Origin: Ehretia macrophylla
Lineage: Eukaryota; Streptophyta; Magnoliopsida; Boraginales; Ehretiaceae
Direction: 5' to 3'
Assembly: GCA_037974665.1 (NCBI GenBank)
Contig: CM075768.1
Location: 9,531,501-9,595,500 of the forward strand
DNA length: 64,000 nt
In this document: piece after piece, positions 10,232-22,913 of the stretch
Layout of the letters: each line of letters begins with the position of its first letter
Numbering within the stretch: the stretch's first letter is position 1
The notes under the pieces: generated by a model
What the model saw: only the letters and a program-made list of their open reading frames with translations
Databases searched by the model: none
Told to the model about the DNA's origin: nothing
Program-made: the position numbers and the translations under genes

Positions 10232-11942
10232 CCCCCTCTCAAAAGAAAATTCCTTTTCCATCCTGCCAATCTCTTCTCAAATCTCGAGACAATAGGATCT
10301 CAAACTTTAGTCTCCTTATGTTTGGCTCGAAGAGGAAGGCCTAGGCATGTCATAGGAAGTGATCCAACCCTACAACCAAGCACAAAAGCCAATTCTTCCA
10401 TATTTTCCACGTTACTCACTGGAATCAACTCACTTTTATTTAGGTTAATTTTCAAATCCGACACCGCCTCGAATAAAATAAGAAGGCACCGAAGATTAAT
10501 CATATGATCCATATCGGCCTCACAAAACAAGATTGTATCATCTGCAAACAAAATATGAGAAATTGCAATCTCTCTTCCCTGACTCCCTGTGTGAAAACCC
10601 TAAAGATAATTATCTCGAACAAGCTTCAAAACCATTCTGCTCAAAGCTTCCATTGACAAAAAGAAAAGGGGGAGGGATAAGGGATCCCTTTGGCACAGAA
10701 CTCTATAAGCTTTAATGAACCCAACATGCCCACCATTAATAATAACCAAAAAAGAAGTGGAAAAAATGTATTTAAGAACCCATTTACACCATTTATCACC
10801 AAAAACCATTCTTTTCAAGATGTAGATAGAAAACTCCCATGACACATGATTATACGCCTTCTCTATATCCAGCTGCAAATGATACCCCTCATTCGACTTT
10901 TAATCCTTTCATCCACCACTTCATTGGCGATGAGGACCGCATCAAGAATTTTTTGACCTCCCACAAAAGCATTTTGAAAATGACATATAACTTTGTCAAC
11001 CACAAGTCTTAGCCTATTAGTCAAGACTTTCTAAATGACTTTGTAAACACAACCCACAAGACTAATTGCCCTAAAATCTTTGATATTGGTAGCTTCTTTC
11101 TTTTTTGCCACAAAAGTGATGAAGGTACTATTAACTTATTCTACAAGTTCTCCCCTAGAATGAAATTTGACAAACATAGCAGCAAAATCATCTTTGAAAC
11201 AACTCAAGTTAATTTGCAAGAACACCATGGAGAAGTTGTTCGGCCCTAGAGCCTTGTCTCCATTACAATCATTAAGAGCACTAAAAATTTCACCCTCACC
11301 AAAAGGTTGTTCAACCCAAGTTTTCATATCATCACCAATAGAATCAAAATAAAGATTATCAAGGTTCATCCTCTCAATATTCGATTTAGTATAAAGATCC
11401 TTATAATAGTTACAAATGGCTACCTTAATATATTCATCCTTCTTATACAACGAGTAGCCAATTTCAATGCGAGAGATAAAACTTTTCCTTCTATGAGCAT
11501 TTGCCATTTTATGAAAGAAATGAGTATTCTTATCACCTTCCTTAAGCCAATTTTTTCTCGACTTTTGCCTCCATGAGATTTCCTCTATCACCACAAGATT
11601 CGCTGGCTTTTTTTTCCAAGGATCTTTTCTCTTCATCTCGTTGCTCATAAGGCCTCCATTTACTTCCTTTAGATCAAGGTTATCAATCTCTAAAGTTAAA
11701 GCCTCCATCATTCTTTTTAAGTCCCCAAAGTTCTCCTTACTCCAAGATTTCATTTTATCTCTTAAAAATTTCAATTTTTTAGCAATCCGGTAACTAGCAT
11801 GTCCAATCACCTCCAACTCATCCAACCATTCTTTAACTAGCTCCTCAAACCCTTCAACGTTTAGCCACATATTTTTAAAACGAAAAGGAGAGGGGCCCCA
11901 CTTAAACTTCCCAACCTTTAAAAGAATATGATGATGATCCAA
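10055..11942 (-). pseudogene. LINE reverse transcriptase region
   Basis: The linker (11136-11942) shows NWLKEGDKNTHFFHKMANAH, a standard plant LINE motif upstream of RT. RT blocks follow at 10600-10878 ([16 protein letters not shown]) and 10300-10551 (MFADDTILF, carrying the FADD catalytic pair). A later block at 10055-10261 (LIKSTL) is disrupted by a 40-nt C run. Frameshifts separate the blocks. This domain would copy the element's RNA at the target site. Confidence 0.8.
10191..10230. repeat. 40-bp poly-C tract
   Basis: Forty consecutive C residues, followed by G and five more C. It lies inside LINE coding sequence where related elements encode a short Gly/Arg/Lys-containing segment, so it looks like slippage expansion of a G-rich codon run. 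The exact length may be unreliable. Confidence 0.85.
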
Positions 11943-12640
11943 CGTAAGCCGGGAAAGAAGTTTTTGGCTAACACTTGGATAAAGTAATTCTCAATAGTTA
12001 GACACAAGAAATCTATCAATCCTTGAAAAGGAAGGGGGGTCTCTAAAGTTACACCAATTGTATATACCGCCCACAAGAGGAATATCATTTCATACAAGTC
12101 CAAAAAGTCCCAGAATTCTCTAGTAGCCGCATACTCTCTTCTATCCCCACTTCTTTCGTAAGGGAAAAGAACCAAATTAAAGTCTCCTCCAAGCACCCAG
12201 GGATGATCCCATTTCAACCTTACCTTAGCCAAATCCCTCCACATATCCTCTATTTCACTTTCTTCACCCGGACCATAAACCCTTCAAAAAACCCAATGAC
12301 AACTATCACCCACTGTAGAAAGAAGACAAAGCATTGAGTGGTCTCCTATTAACGAATCAAAACAAGAAATCACCTCTAGATCCCACACCACCACAATACC
12401 AATCGAAGCTCCTTTTGAAAAAAGATCAATCCATTTACAATCTTTACAACCCTAAATGTTTCTAATTAAAGAAATATCCCAATTTTCGCATTTCATTTCT
12501 TGTAAACAAACTAAATCACATTTCGCCTCATTAATGCACTTATCAATGATAGATCTTTTCTTCAACTCATTAAGCCCCCTTACATTCCATGAAAGGATTT
12601 TAAGACCGATAAGACAACTTATTCTTCCCCAAAACACTAT
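11918..12640 (-). pseudogene. LINE endonuclease (exo/endo/phosphatase fold)
   Basis: The N-terminal part, 12452-12640, reads KILSWNVRGLNELKKRSIID and then CLQEMK (Asn and Glu of the APE-type active site). The C-terminal part, 11918-12244, reads WVLGGDFNLVLFPYERSG. In the family this enzyme nicks target DNA for reverse transcription. The middle portion, 12245-12451, is out of frame. Confidence 0.75.
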
Positions 12641-12749
12641 ACCTTACTTCTTTAGTGCTCGATCTCACCCCTATATCATAGTTAATGGAACAATGCAATC
12701 TCTTTACTTCCCTAATCAAAGACCCTTATCTTTTCTTACTTGAAGATTC

Positions 12750-14020
12750 CAACTTGTCCCTCTTTTTGTGCCTATTTTCCCTTATTCAATTTAATTTCAA
12801 CAATCAAATCAAAAATCTTTTCTTCATACCCATTGAAAAACTCTCATGCCGCTTTGTTTGATTTTTTTAATACATCTTCGGAGTTTACTGAAAAGATGAA
12901 TATATTCCTCTGAATTGGAATGCAAATCAATCTCATTTAACCCCGAACCCAACTCAAGAAAATCATTACCAGCATTAGTATCATTGACAATAGAAATTGG
13001 TTGCGCCCTTTCAAGCTCAAACACTAAATCTGAAACCTGTCCCATAGAGTTTCCCTCTAAAGTCGTCGCATACAAATCTTTAGGAATATACCAAATTGTT
13101 TCCCTCATTCATCATCCCGACTGGATGATAGTGCCTAAATGTCCGAAAAGGCTTGATTAACAAAGTCCAGTATAATTACCATAGTTGACAAGACCATTGA
13201 AGTATTGATATCATTTGACTGATCGGTGGCCTGACTTGAATTGCATTTATCCACTCTAACCTAAATCTTCTTCATTCTAATTGGCTTTTTAAAACTGTTC
13301 TTTCTCCTCGAGTAATTAAAACCATTAGAATGAACTTGAACATTAGATGGTTTAGGTTCCTCCACCACCTTCTTTTCCCTTTAACCATGTCAGCAAAGGA
13401 TAACTTCTCCTTCCCTAAATTATCATTAACCCTTTCACCCACATGGTCAAACACCAAACTAGCTTCCTACCTCATTTTACAATTCAGGCAACATCCTACA
13501 AGGAAGAAATATTTTTCAAAAGCTTGATTAGGTTGTATAAAAGACCGCATCCCATTGGTATCAATACCATTTTGATCCACCGAAACTTTAGGTTTAAGGG
13601 GAGATTGATAGACAGTAGATCAAAAGACATCTTTTCAACCATCTAAAACTTCAAATAAAACTTTTCCAACCTGACAAGTTAGACACCCCCATAATTAGAA
13701 TGACCCTTGAACCCCCATTGTTCAACTCAAGTAATTCAAGCATACGACCCTATTTATTTCTTTTTAATGACAAAAAATAGACTTATCATTGCTTTTAGAT
13801 CTCATACATCATTGACCCATAAAAGGGTTATTCAAGAAATCCCCCAAACACCAATGAGCCATCTAGTTTCAGCTGTATCAAAAAACATAGATAATTTAAT
13901 CTTGTAATCATGGTCAAAGATCCAGAGAAGAGGTTTATTTTCCCCTTCAACATTAAGTTGGAATTGTTAGCTTTCAATAGTGACAAAGACATATTAACAA
14001 GCGAAACTCCTCCAATCAAC
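12750..14020 (-). pseudogene. LINE ORF1 remnant
   Basis: Short discontinuous minus-strand frames lie upstream of the endonuclease, including KLSFADMVKGKRRWW near 13400 (a SFADVVKG-type motif seen in plant LINE ORF1) and an acidic/serine stretch at 12824-13108. No intact nucleic-acid-binding domain is recognisable. Assignment rests mainly on position. Confidence 0.4.
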
Positions 14021-14040
14021 CATAACTACATGTGAAAATA

Positions 14041-14467
14041 AGAAGGAAAAAAGCAAAAAAAAGCTACAACGAAGTGGAAAATAAAAAATCTTGGCACGTG
14101 TAACTCACGAGCACGAGTAACGAAGGCGCGTGAGCTCATATGCATCACCGAAGAGCTGCACCGGCAACTGAAAAGGGTTAAAAAAGGTAGACAACCTTAC
14201 TTCCAGGCTCAAATTGCAATATGAGAGGCTATAGGTTAGGGTTTTTGATGTGAGAAAAAACTATGATTTTGAAGGTTAAGGTTTAGGTAAAAATGGTTTG
14301 AATAGTTGTTTAGGTTAAGTTTAAAGGCTAAAAATTGAAAATGTTTAGGTGTTTTTGAAGGTGATGATGGTTGAAAGGTTAAGGTGAAGGTATGAAGATA
14401 TTGAGGTAGAGGAGAAGCCATCGTGAAGAGAAAAACTTTCATTCTTTCATTAATAGACCTTGGACCT
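14041..14467. other. Possible LINE 5' UTR / spacer
   Basis: No domain is found. It includes a locally GC-richer patch (about 14090-14170) and repeated AGGTTAAGG/AGGTTTAGG words near 14270-14400. It probably represents the 5' UTR of the LINE, ending where the next LTR begins. Confidence 0.3.
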
Positions 14468-16586
14468 TGGTGAGACCCGAGCATGTCATAATGTGCATTT
14501 ATCTATCTTAATTACTATTTGAACTAATATGTGCATTTAACTACTTATTCTATCAATTATATCTACTTGTGCATTTCAAATTGCATTTAAATTAAATTTG
14601 AATTGTATTTCATCTATTCTTGCCTAGGAGGGTTAACTTGTAAATTATGCATGAATTGAGTGGTAATGTGGTCTTTGCACTATTAAATATCTTCTAGCTT
14701 AGTATTATTGCAATTAAAACAAGATAGCAAGGGCAACTTAGTCTTTTAGCTTGTAGGATATTTTGACTCAACTTTGACCTAGCAAGTGACCCTTTTGATT
14801 CATTCATAAGCAAAATTTAGCAAATTCAAGAGGGAGAGAATAGTGAAATGGCCAAGAGGAGAGAGGAAGATAGGATATTTGGCTATTTTGAGACTTGCTA
14901 TTTTGGAGAGCAATCTAGCATTTTAGAGCATCTAGTGTTGGTTTTTGGCAAAGCTTCTTTCTAGCTTTCTTGTTCCTTGCATCTTTTAGCATCCATAAAC
15001 ATCTAAGGTGATGAATTTCTTGTACTCTATGTGAAGTTCATGTTATATGTGCTTGTAAGCTTGTGATATGCTTAGAAGTTACTTATAATTCAAGAATGTT
15101 ATTCTAGTACTTATTTTTATGGTTTATATGGAGTAAGATGTGTTGTTGTTATGTAAATTCTTATAGAATGTTTCCATGGAGTTGAATCATGTGTTGTTAG
15201 CTATTTTTGGTCTTCTACTAGTGCTCGTATATGTTTGCATGGAAAAAGCAAGAGCTTAAGTGCATGTTTCGAACCTAGAAATCAATAGTATGCATAATCG
15301 GACGAGTGGAGCCGATCGAGTGACTCGACCGAATGACTCGTCCGGAAATCATTTCCATGGAACCGGGCGAGTGGATTCGGTTGAGTGACTCGACCAAATG
15401 ACTGGACCAGATGTCATTTTGTTTGTGTAATGACCTGCACTTTTCGTTGTAAATGTGATTAATGAATGTCAAAGTGTTTTCATGCGTATAAATGGTTTTG
15501 AACATGTCATGACGCATGTGTTATATGAAATGTTAAAAGAGGTGTTCATGTGTTGAGTACATGTTCTTTTGGGGATCAGTTGATTGAAATGAATAAGATG
15601 TTAAAAGATGTTGTAATTGGTAGGATAAACTATCTTGTTGAACTCTTTACGTTATGCGGATGTGAGAATGTGCTATGCGATGTGATATGATGTGTCGGGT
15701 TGCAAACCTAGTTAGTCATGGTAGCGTCGTGTCGTGCTGGGTAGCATAGGGCTTGCCGATAATTGCATAACTACTATGTGCTAGTTTTTTCTCTCGTGCA
15801 GTCGGTGAAGGCCATGGTGAGATTGGTCATAGAATCGTGTACATCATGAGTGCCCATGCAAGAGAGAGAAGTGTTTAGTTCGTGGTAGAGTTATAAGGTG
15901 TCAACTTCAATGAATGTCTAAAGTAGTAACTTCTTGATGTGTTGTTTAGCGTGAATGTTTCAAGGTTGTTAAGCGTATGTGAGTATGTGGTTGCTAATAT
16001 GATATGTTGTTTCTAATGTGCTATAAAAGGTTCTCGGGTTAAAGTTTTCAAACCTCCCTTTATCCTTCCCTTACTGAGCATGTTTAGCTTACACCTCTTT
16101 AATGCATGTTACAAAAGTTCATGATGTGGATTACGTGCGTGAAGAAGGCAATAATGAGCTTGATCATGTGTATCATGAGTAGTTGTTGTATTTAACTTTG
16201 AAAACTATGTTTTACTTGCTGTAGTAGTTTTGAAGCTTATGTACCAAATACTTGATAGTTAACTTTCTTTAAGTCTAGTTGTTTTGGTTGTACATATACG
16301 GTTGGTCACATTGAATCGTGATCACAACTAGCGTATGGTTATATTTCAAGAATGCTAAAGTTAAGAAAGTGTTGTCTATTTTTTTCCAAACGAATGTATG
16401 AATGTAAGTTTAGTGTATTCTGCAAGAGAACAATGAAATGTTGTTGTATATGAATGATGTGAGCTTTTGAGATTGTACATTGTGTATTTTCTTTGTTGCA
16501 TTGGTTGTTCATATTATAGGCATTATAATGTCTGTGTGTCATCGCAACTAGGCTTGGTTTCCGAACGACCAGGTTTGGGCGTGACA
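14468..16586 (+). mobile_element. Large gypsy-type LTR (probable solo)
   Basis: It starts about TGGTGAGACCCGAGC and ends TTTGGGCGTGACA at 16586. Layout and words (GGGCAACTT, TCACTGAGC-type run near 16070, the ACTCGACC palindromes) relate it to the solo LTR at 26174-28981. The flanks ACCTT/ACCTC suggest a near-TSD, with the start uncertain by 1-3 bp. It has no internal coding region. Confidence 0.5.
15299..15344. repeat. Compound hairpin in the LTR
   Basis: Outer arms CGGACGAGT (15299-15307) and ACTCGTCCG (15336-15344) enclose a second inverted repeat centred on TCGAGTGACTCGA. A weaker copy follows at about 15377-15395 (GGTTGAGTGACTCGACC). Confidence 0.7.
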
Positions 16587-17348
16587 ACCTCTATTCTTCA
16601 AATAATCATTATCCAGATACCATTCTTTTGTTCCTTGGTGTGACCCACAAGTCTAGTATCTAATATAGCTTGAGCTAGCTATATTACTAAGATGCTTAGT
16701 TTAGATGATTATGCAGATAACTCCAAGAAGGTAATACTTTATCTATAAGATAGCATAGAATTAATGACGCATATGTATGCCCCTAATTAATCAAGTTTAT
16801 GTATCCAAAACACCAAGCTATTAACCCAAATGAGATCTCACTCAAAGTGAATCAAAATACATGTCCTGGAATTTATTGGTTCATCCACATATGCTCATGA
16901 TGTGGAGCATTGCCCACTTAGTAGCTTAGGATTTTTTTGACCTTATACAATGATAGTACTTAATAAGGATCGCATCTTATGTGGTCCCATTTAATGCATT
17001 CATATGTACTAATGAGAGGAATCTGAAAAGCCCTCCAATTACCAAGGTAAGTCACCCTATAACTAGGAGACTATCTCATTATAACCTTAGCATAGTGAAG
17101 TACCCAGCTTCACTATTTAGCTATGAACGTAAAGTTTTGATCCAAGCTTCATGGCGTAAACCTTCTGTGCAGATCACTACGTACTTCTGTCATTCACTTG
17201 TATCTTGGAACCTTATTGCATACATATATCAAATAATATGAGAGAGAAACATATTTATAATGAATGCACTGATTTATTAACTAAATAATATCCTTTTACA
17301 CCGAGATATCTTAGTACTAGTGGTCTTTAGGGCATACCATTCCCAACA
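16587..17348 (-). mobile_element. Copia LTR fragment (minus strand)
   Basis: On the minus strand it starts TGTTGGGAATGGTATGCCC at 17348 and shows the same internal words as the LTR at 6240-8117. Its distal end is lost against the gypsy-type LTR that ends at 16586. The upstream flank has no polypurine tract, so it is a solo or 5' LTR. Confidence 0.6.
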
Positions 17349-17769
17349 AACATTTTGTCATTGTTCTTTTTCTCACTAACATGTTGATTTGAGCTTTCAC
17401 TCTAAGCTCTTGTGCAAGGTTTAGGATTTCTCATAGGTTCTTACCATTTATTTCTTCTTGGTATAGTTAAAAAACTACTTCTTGAGGAACTGATCTTTAC
17501 CAGTATGACTACTTTCGAACTGAAAGTCAAGCAAAATAGTATTTTCCAAGTAGTGAGCTCGGGGTCGTCCTGTACGTCCATAGGACTTCTGGTATGATGT
17601 CCACTCATAGTCCATTTCTTTGGCTCAACTTTGTCTTTAAACCTGCAAAATAGTTCAACTAGTAACCTCGACTTGTCGTTAGTTTGAAGGTGTACAACAA
17701 AAGTGAAAATAAGATAGATTCTATGATCAGTACATTTTTACAAGATATAAGCACAATCAAATTTCTTCC

Positions 17770-18136
17770 CATGGTCGATAATAATGACCATGGTATTCCA
17801 AACCGACAAATAATTGGTTTTCACACAAAGTTTCAAACTGCCTATAAATGACTAGCTTCAACACAAAGTTTCAAGCTGCTTTCTTCGTAATTTTTTGGAT
17901 GGTCTCAACCTCTACCCATTTTGTGAACTAATTTACTACCACAAAGACAAATTTCTCTAAGTTATACTGGTCAGGAGAGGCTTGAGGATGTCTAATCCCA
18001 ATTAGGCAAAGGACATAGGCTTGAAATTACCGAGAGGCAAGTGGATGACTATCTTTGCACCTTGGAAAACCTTTGACACATATTATGTCTTTTAACAAGT
18101 TCTTTGGCATCTTGTTGGAGGGTTGGACAGACATAC
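17770..18136 (-). pseudogene. Gypsy integrase core fragment
   Basis: The minus strand reads CPTLQQDAKELVKRHNMCQR (the second half of the HHCC zinc-binding domain), then LGLDILKPL and FTKWVEVETIQKIT, the start of the RVE catalytic core with its first Asp. Several stops are present. It is the direct continuation of 29728-29820 across the insertion: reading across the single CATAC target copy restores the expected order of motifs. Confidence 0.8.
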
Positions 18137-18682
18137 TATGACGTCTGGCTCTCAGTGCATGCATTTATCATTCATGTGCATTTATGTGTGTAACTATTTG
18201 CTTAAATGCCTACTTTTCCTATAAAATGCTATTAACTATTTTTTTTGCTTTCTATGTGCTAATATTTGTTAAATTGCTTTTAAATATCAAAATTTTGAGT
18301 TTATTTACTTTAGTAAATAATGAATGAGCATTTAAATTATTTTCATCATAGACTTTTTAGTAAAACTTGCATTTAAAGAGTTTTCTATTAAATTGAGCCC
18401 GGACTACAAATTTTATTATCTTATTTTCTGGATTTTATATTTTTTTATTATTACTTAACTTATAATTAGCCTATGTTCACAAAAATTATATTCATTACAT
18501 ATGTGACGAGTGATTTGCAAAAATATCTTAATATTATATGAATAGTAAAACTATGTATTATTTTGGGCTTAAAGAAGTTTTCTTGCATTTATTCTAATGC
18601 ACCTAAGTTCAAACCCATTTTAACCCACAACCCAAACCCAATATCCAACCCACCAACCCATATAATCATCCTACACATATAT

Positions 18683-20873
18683 TGTAATAACCGAGCCCGA
18701 CCATGCATTTACAAGTATTTATTTATATTTATTTCTTTCGTTATTTTTGGAACATGTGCCTTTGTGATTATTTGCCTACATTTAATCTATAGTTAATTGT
18801 CTTACTATTTAAAAATCAATTGGTATTACGATAAATAGTAACCTATTATTAGGTGTTCTTATAACATGAATTAACATTAAGCTTAGGGTCGTTACAGGGA
18901 TGTAAGCCCATATCGTGACCAAGTAAAACTTTTCAGCTGCTTACAAGAGTATGGGTGATTTTCTTTAACTTTTTGAGCCATTTTGGTTGTTTTTTCGAAT
19001 TTAGGGGTTTCATTTCGGGGCCAATTATAGGAAAATTGGCATCCCGCTACGACAAAGGAGCATACGCCATTGGGTTTCTTTTAACTTGTACTACTTAACG
19101 GCGAAGTTTGGCAAAATTGCATCCCAACTCGAAAATACGAAAATCGGGACACTTGCGTGCGAAACAGGCAAAAAATGAAACGTTGGTGCCACTCCCGGAG
19201 AGTGACAAGTGTCTCGGGACACGTGTCATACATGCGTGGATGTGCCACGCATGCGACACGTAGAAGGACATGTGTCCCCCACGTGGCCAACCATGATTGT
19301 TCGGCCAACGAGGGAGCGACACGTGTTCCCTCCTTATGTTAGCCTTGAAGGCTTATATAAGGGGGTCACTTGACCCCTTGAAATCAAACTAGCAGACACT
19401 TTTCTCTGGCCTGGTTCTATTAAATTATATTGATTCAGTTAGTTAACGTTCCAAAAGTTTCAAAATCGGTCCGAGCCTTTTCCAATTTTTGGCATTTTGA
19501 GGTAGTATAGTAAAATCTTCACTTTACTGATCAGTCAACTAAGAAAGAAGACAAAGCATATTTTAATTTACTTTCCAGCCATGGCCAACACCTTCACCGT
19601 CAACCAACAAAAAGAAGATTAATGCTGGCAAGAATAGAATGATTCTCACGACTTAAGGCGAGGAGTTTACATAAACTCATATTTATTTATTTGTTGTTCT
19701 AGATTACATTCTATTATCTGTTTTTATTAATAATATCAAATTATCTATTTTAATATTTGAGTTGTTCATCTACTTCAATTGGTTATTAAATAAGTTAAGT
19801 GACAACAATGAGTTCAATTTAATGTCTACTTTCACAAACCCCTATTATACTCTGAGTTGCCAAGAAAAATGTTTATTACTTGCCCGGGATAATCTCTTTA
19901 GTTGATCCCCATATGATCTGTTGTGTGTTCTATGACTACTTGTACACGCATGTGTGCTCTTGAAATTGGGGGTTGCAACCTCAGGCCCAATAGCTTGCAA
20001 GAACGCCGGGCAGCATAGGGCTTGCTGGTGCTCCCGTGTCTATCGTGGACCTATTCCCTCTCCCTCTTGGCGATCTCCACCCTCGAGGAGTTAGGTCGTA
20101 GATTTCAGGTATAATCCGGAGTACCCCCTTGGGAAAGATAAGAAGTTGGAATTGTGATGAAGGTTGGCACCTCGTGAAATAATCGACTTATTCCTACTCT
20201 CGCTTGGTACCACCCTCGGAGAGTAGTGTCCTACTCTCGCTTGGAATTCCACCCTTAGAGAGTAGGCTGATATGTGATGTAGGTATATGCCACTAAGTGT
20301 AATTATTAATGCAACATAAATTGATTATCTATCTAAAATTTGTTACCGTTATTTGATATATGACTCGAGTGGGATAGCAATTTCTACTTGTTATATGTGG
20401 ATAATTTGTTATACTACCGTATGTGAGTTGCGTCATGATTTGCAAAAGAGACTGACCAGAAATGTTTTCAAACTCTTCTATTTCATCCTCACTGAGCTTC
20501 CCCAAGAGCTCCCCTCTTTTCTCCCCCCAGTGCAGGTGCAGCTTAGCTTGAGATGGGAATTGACTTTATATGCTGAAGTTGAATGTTTACATGCTCGAAA
20601 TTCCTGGCTTGTCATATTGTAAAAGTTAAAGTTTGTTTGTATTAAACTCGGGTAAAAGGGTAGGGGTGTTAAAACCTCAGTTTCTATGATATCCGAGTAG
20701 TTATCAGATCTCAGATATTGTAACACTCTTTTGTACTTAAATTATTATATAAAGGCTTGTTATTGAGTAATTATTTATTTATTGTTCCTTTTAATAGAAA
20801 GTTATGAACTCGCAATGATGATAAACACAGACTTTGACCTAATCTTGAGAAGGGTCAGGTTGGGGTCGTTATA
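18683..20873 (+). mobile_element. Solo LTR nested in the 5' LTR
   Basis: It begins TGTAATAACC and ends GGGTCGTTATA, with TSD TATAT on both sides (18678-18682, 20874-20878). Removing it and one TSD copy restores the ACAC(AT)4ACTA site present in the 3' LTR. It carries TATATAA at 19354-19360 followed by AGGGGGTCACTTGACCCC, and a CTCACTGAGCTTCCCC run near 20487, as in gypsy LTRs. At 2191 bp with no coding region it is a solo LTR. Confidence 0.8.
19354..19360 (+). promoter_or_regulatory. TATA box in the nested solo LTR
   Basis: TATATAA in the context GGCTTATATAAGGGGG, a strong plant LTR promoter box. Confidence 0.5.
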
Positions 20874-22901
20874 TATATATACTAAACAAAACACAAAAAA
20901 CACAAAAAAAAGCTCAAATAAGCCAAAAAAAATGCCAAAAAATCCTATTACGGGAATAGTACTTTTCTTGTCAATTTTGCTCAATTTGATCTTCCAAGCT
21001 TGTTCCAAGGATTCCAAACCATCAAAACACTTCATCTTTGCTTGTTCTATGTGATTGTGGTGAGGGATTTAGCATTTTTGTGCATTTTTAATGTTTATGC
21101 CATAACTTTGAATTTCTAAATTTGTCAATATTAGTCAATAAAATGCTCAAATATGATCATAAATGTTGTCTACATGCTATAGAGATGTGTTTTTGTTAGT
21201 TTTATGGTTTGGTTTTAGAACTTTAGCAAAGGGTGAGTTGGAAAAGATGATGAATAGTGTCATTTTAGGGTTTTGTTAAAAAGTTGCTTATTAGATTGAT
21301 TTCTTGCTTCCTATAGATTCTAGAGATGTTAATAAACATATAAAAGTAGTTAAATGGACTTAGTTTACTTAAACCTTGGTTCAAAATGCAAATTTAGCTT
21401 AGGTAACAAAGGGGTTTCGGGGTAAAAGCGAATCCAGGTTGATTTGATCGGTATATATAGTGTTCTTAGGGTATATAGGTGCTAAATGTGCTTTTCTAAC
21501 ACTTATTTGGGCATCGGTTAGGGTATGTATAGTTCAAATGCATAAAGGAAAAAATCGGTGTTTTGTAGGAAACGAGGGCTATCAGGTGGACTTAAGGGTT
21601 TAAAGCGTGCCATAATGTGAGAGTTGGAGGATAGAATAGGTCGTTTGTGAATTGGAAACCTTATCTTTCGGTTAGAAGCTAAATAGCCTATGTTAACATA
21701 GAGGAAAAGTGGAGTTGAGGGTTTTTAGCACTTACATTGCCTTGTAGTGGTTTATAGTATGCTTAAATGTAGTCCTAAGGTTTATGTGAGTTTTTGGTGA
21801 AGTTCTGTGAAAGATTATCATTTTTATCTTGTTATGCCCAATCAGTTATTTTAATGTTATTGGTTGTAATTCATTGATCTTTGAGGCGACCTACTTTATT
21901 GTCATATTGGCATTGTCATTAAGTGCATTGCATAGTAGTTGTGCAACCATAGTGTCAGGGACGGATGTATTGGATATCAGTTGGGCGGCAATGGGCTTAT
22001 CAGTAGATATTCGATCTCCGTGCTCAAGTCCCTTACTCGTCTGGTCCGGTAATTATTAGGGGGTGTTGGGTTGTAGGATTTTTGGGGTACATCCGGAGTA
22101 TACCCATTGAAGTGTTTGGGGTTTATGTTGGCACATTGATCGAGGTTCATGGTTCGTGATTGAAGATCAAGTGCATTTTGGAGTGTTTGGGGTTAAAGTG
22201 AATCGTATCTTTTTTAATATGTGGCATTTTAGTGTTCATTGTCTCTTATTTGTCATGTTAATCGTTTAATGGTTTTACTTGTACATAACTGGTGCATTGC
22301 ACGAATCCCCTTATCAATGCTTCATGTATATTGTTCCCCTTCCTCACTGAGTATTCATTATTTGCATACTCATTCCTCATCATGAATCTTTCAAGTTATA
22401 GCCAAAGAAAGTGAAGTTCATGTTTCATGATAGTTCGTGCTTGAAAGAATGCATAACGTGTTATGTAGCGTGGATTGTAAAATGCTGGAAAAATGTTCTT
22501 TTGATAAGGTATATGTATTCAAAGTATAAGTAATGTAATTCAAGTTAATTAGATCATTAGGGTAGTTTGATTTCATAGCTTATGTAATAAGATAGTGTAG
22601 TTTATATTCAATGCATGTATGTAGTTACTTTAAGGAAGAGTAGGTTAGTATTTGTATTTGGAAATGTACATTTGATTGTAAACTTTTGTAATGAACTAAG
22701 GCTCGGATGGCCTTGAGAAGTTGTTGTATGTTTAGACACGGTACTGGTCCATTTATATGTTGTGTGCAGGTAAACTGTTTGCCCTATAAATAAGGGAAAC
22801 TCCGTCCGTTTTCCCTAAGTTTTGTGACCGGGTTAGAATTGGGTTATGAATAGCATGGTTATTAGAGCCTCCAGTCTCATGAGGGATCAGGGCATTACAA
22901 G

Positions 22902-22913
22902 TAGTATCAGAGC
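22902..22913 (+). promoter_or_regulatory. Primer-binding site (initiator Met tRNA)
   Basis: TAGTATCAGAGC lies two bases after the 5' LTR. It differs by one base from TGGTATCAGAGC, the complement of the 3' end of initiator Met tRNA used by many plant LTR retrotransposons. Confidence 0.75.

Larger units (their letters stand above)
9949..14040 (-). mobile_element. L1-type LINE, decayed and 3'-truncated
   Basis: A minus-strand non-LTR retrotransposon: ORF1-like remnants, an endonuclease, a long linker and a reverse transcriptase lie in the canonical L1 order, all with frameshifts and stops. The 3' part (zinc knuckle/RNase H region, 3' UTR and poly-A) is absent because a copia fragment abuts at 9949. 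The 5' side reaches toward 14470, where a gypsy-type LTR begins. Confidence 0.75.
18137..22899 (+). repeat. 5' LTR of the LARD-like element
   Basis: It matches the 3' LTR along its length: 18137-18682 with 24290-24834, and 20874-22899 with 24835-26173 plus 28982-29727. It is interrupted by a solo LTR at 18683-20873. The first base pairs show C-to-T decay (TATGACGTCT for TGTGACGCCC). Confidence 0.8.

Noticed and set aside
10151-10507. Plus-strand frame with a long proline run
   Set aside because: It is antisense to LINE coding sequence; the prolines come from the poly-C tract.
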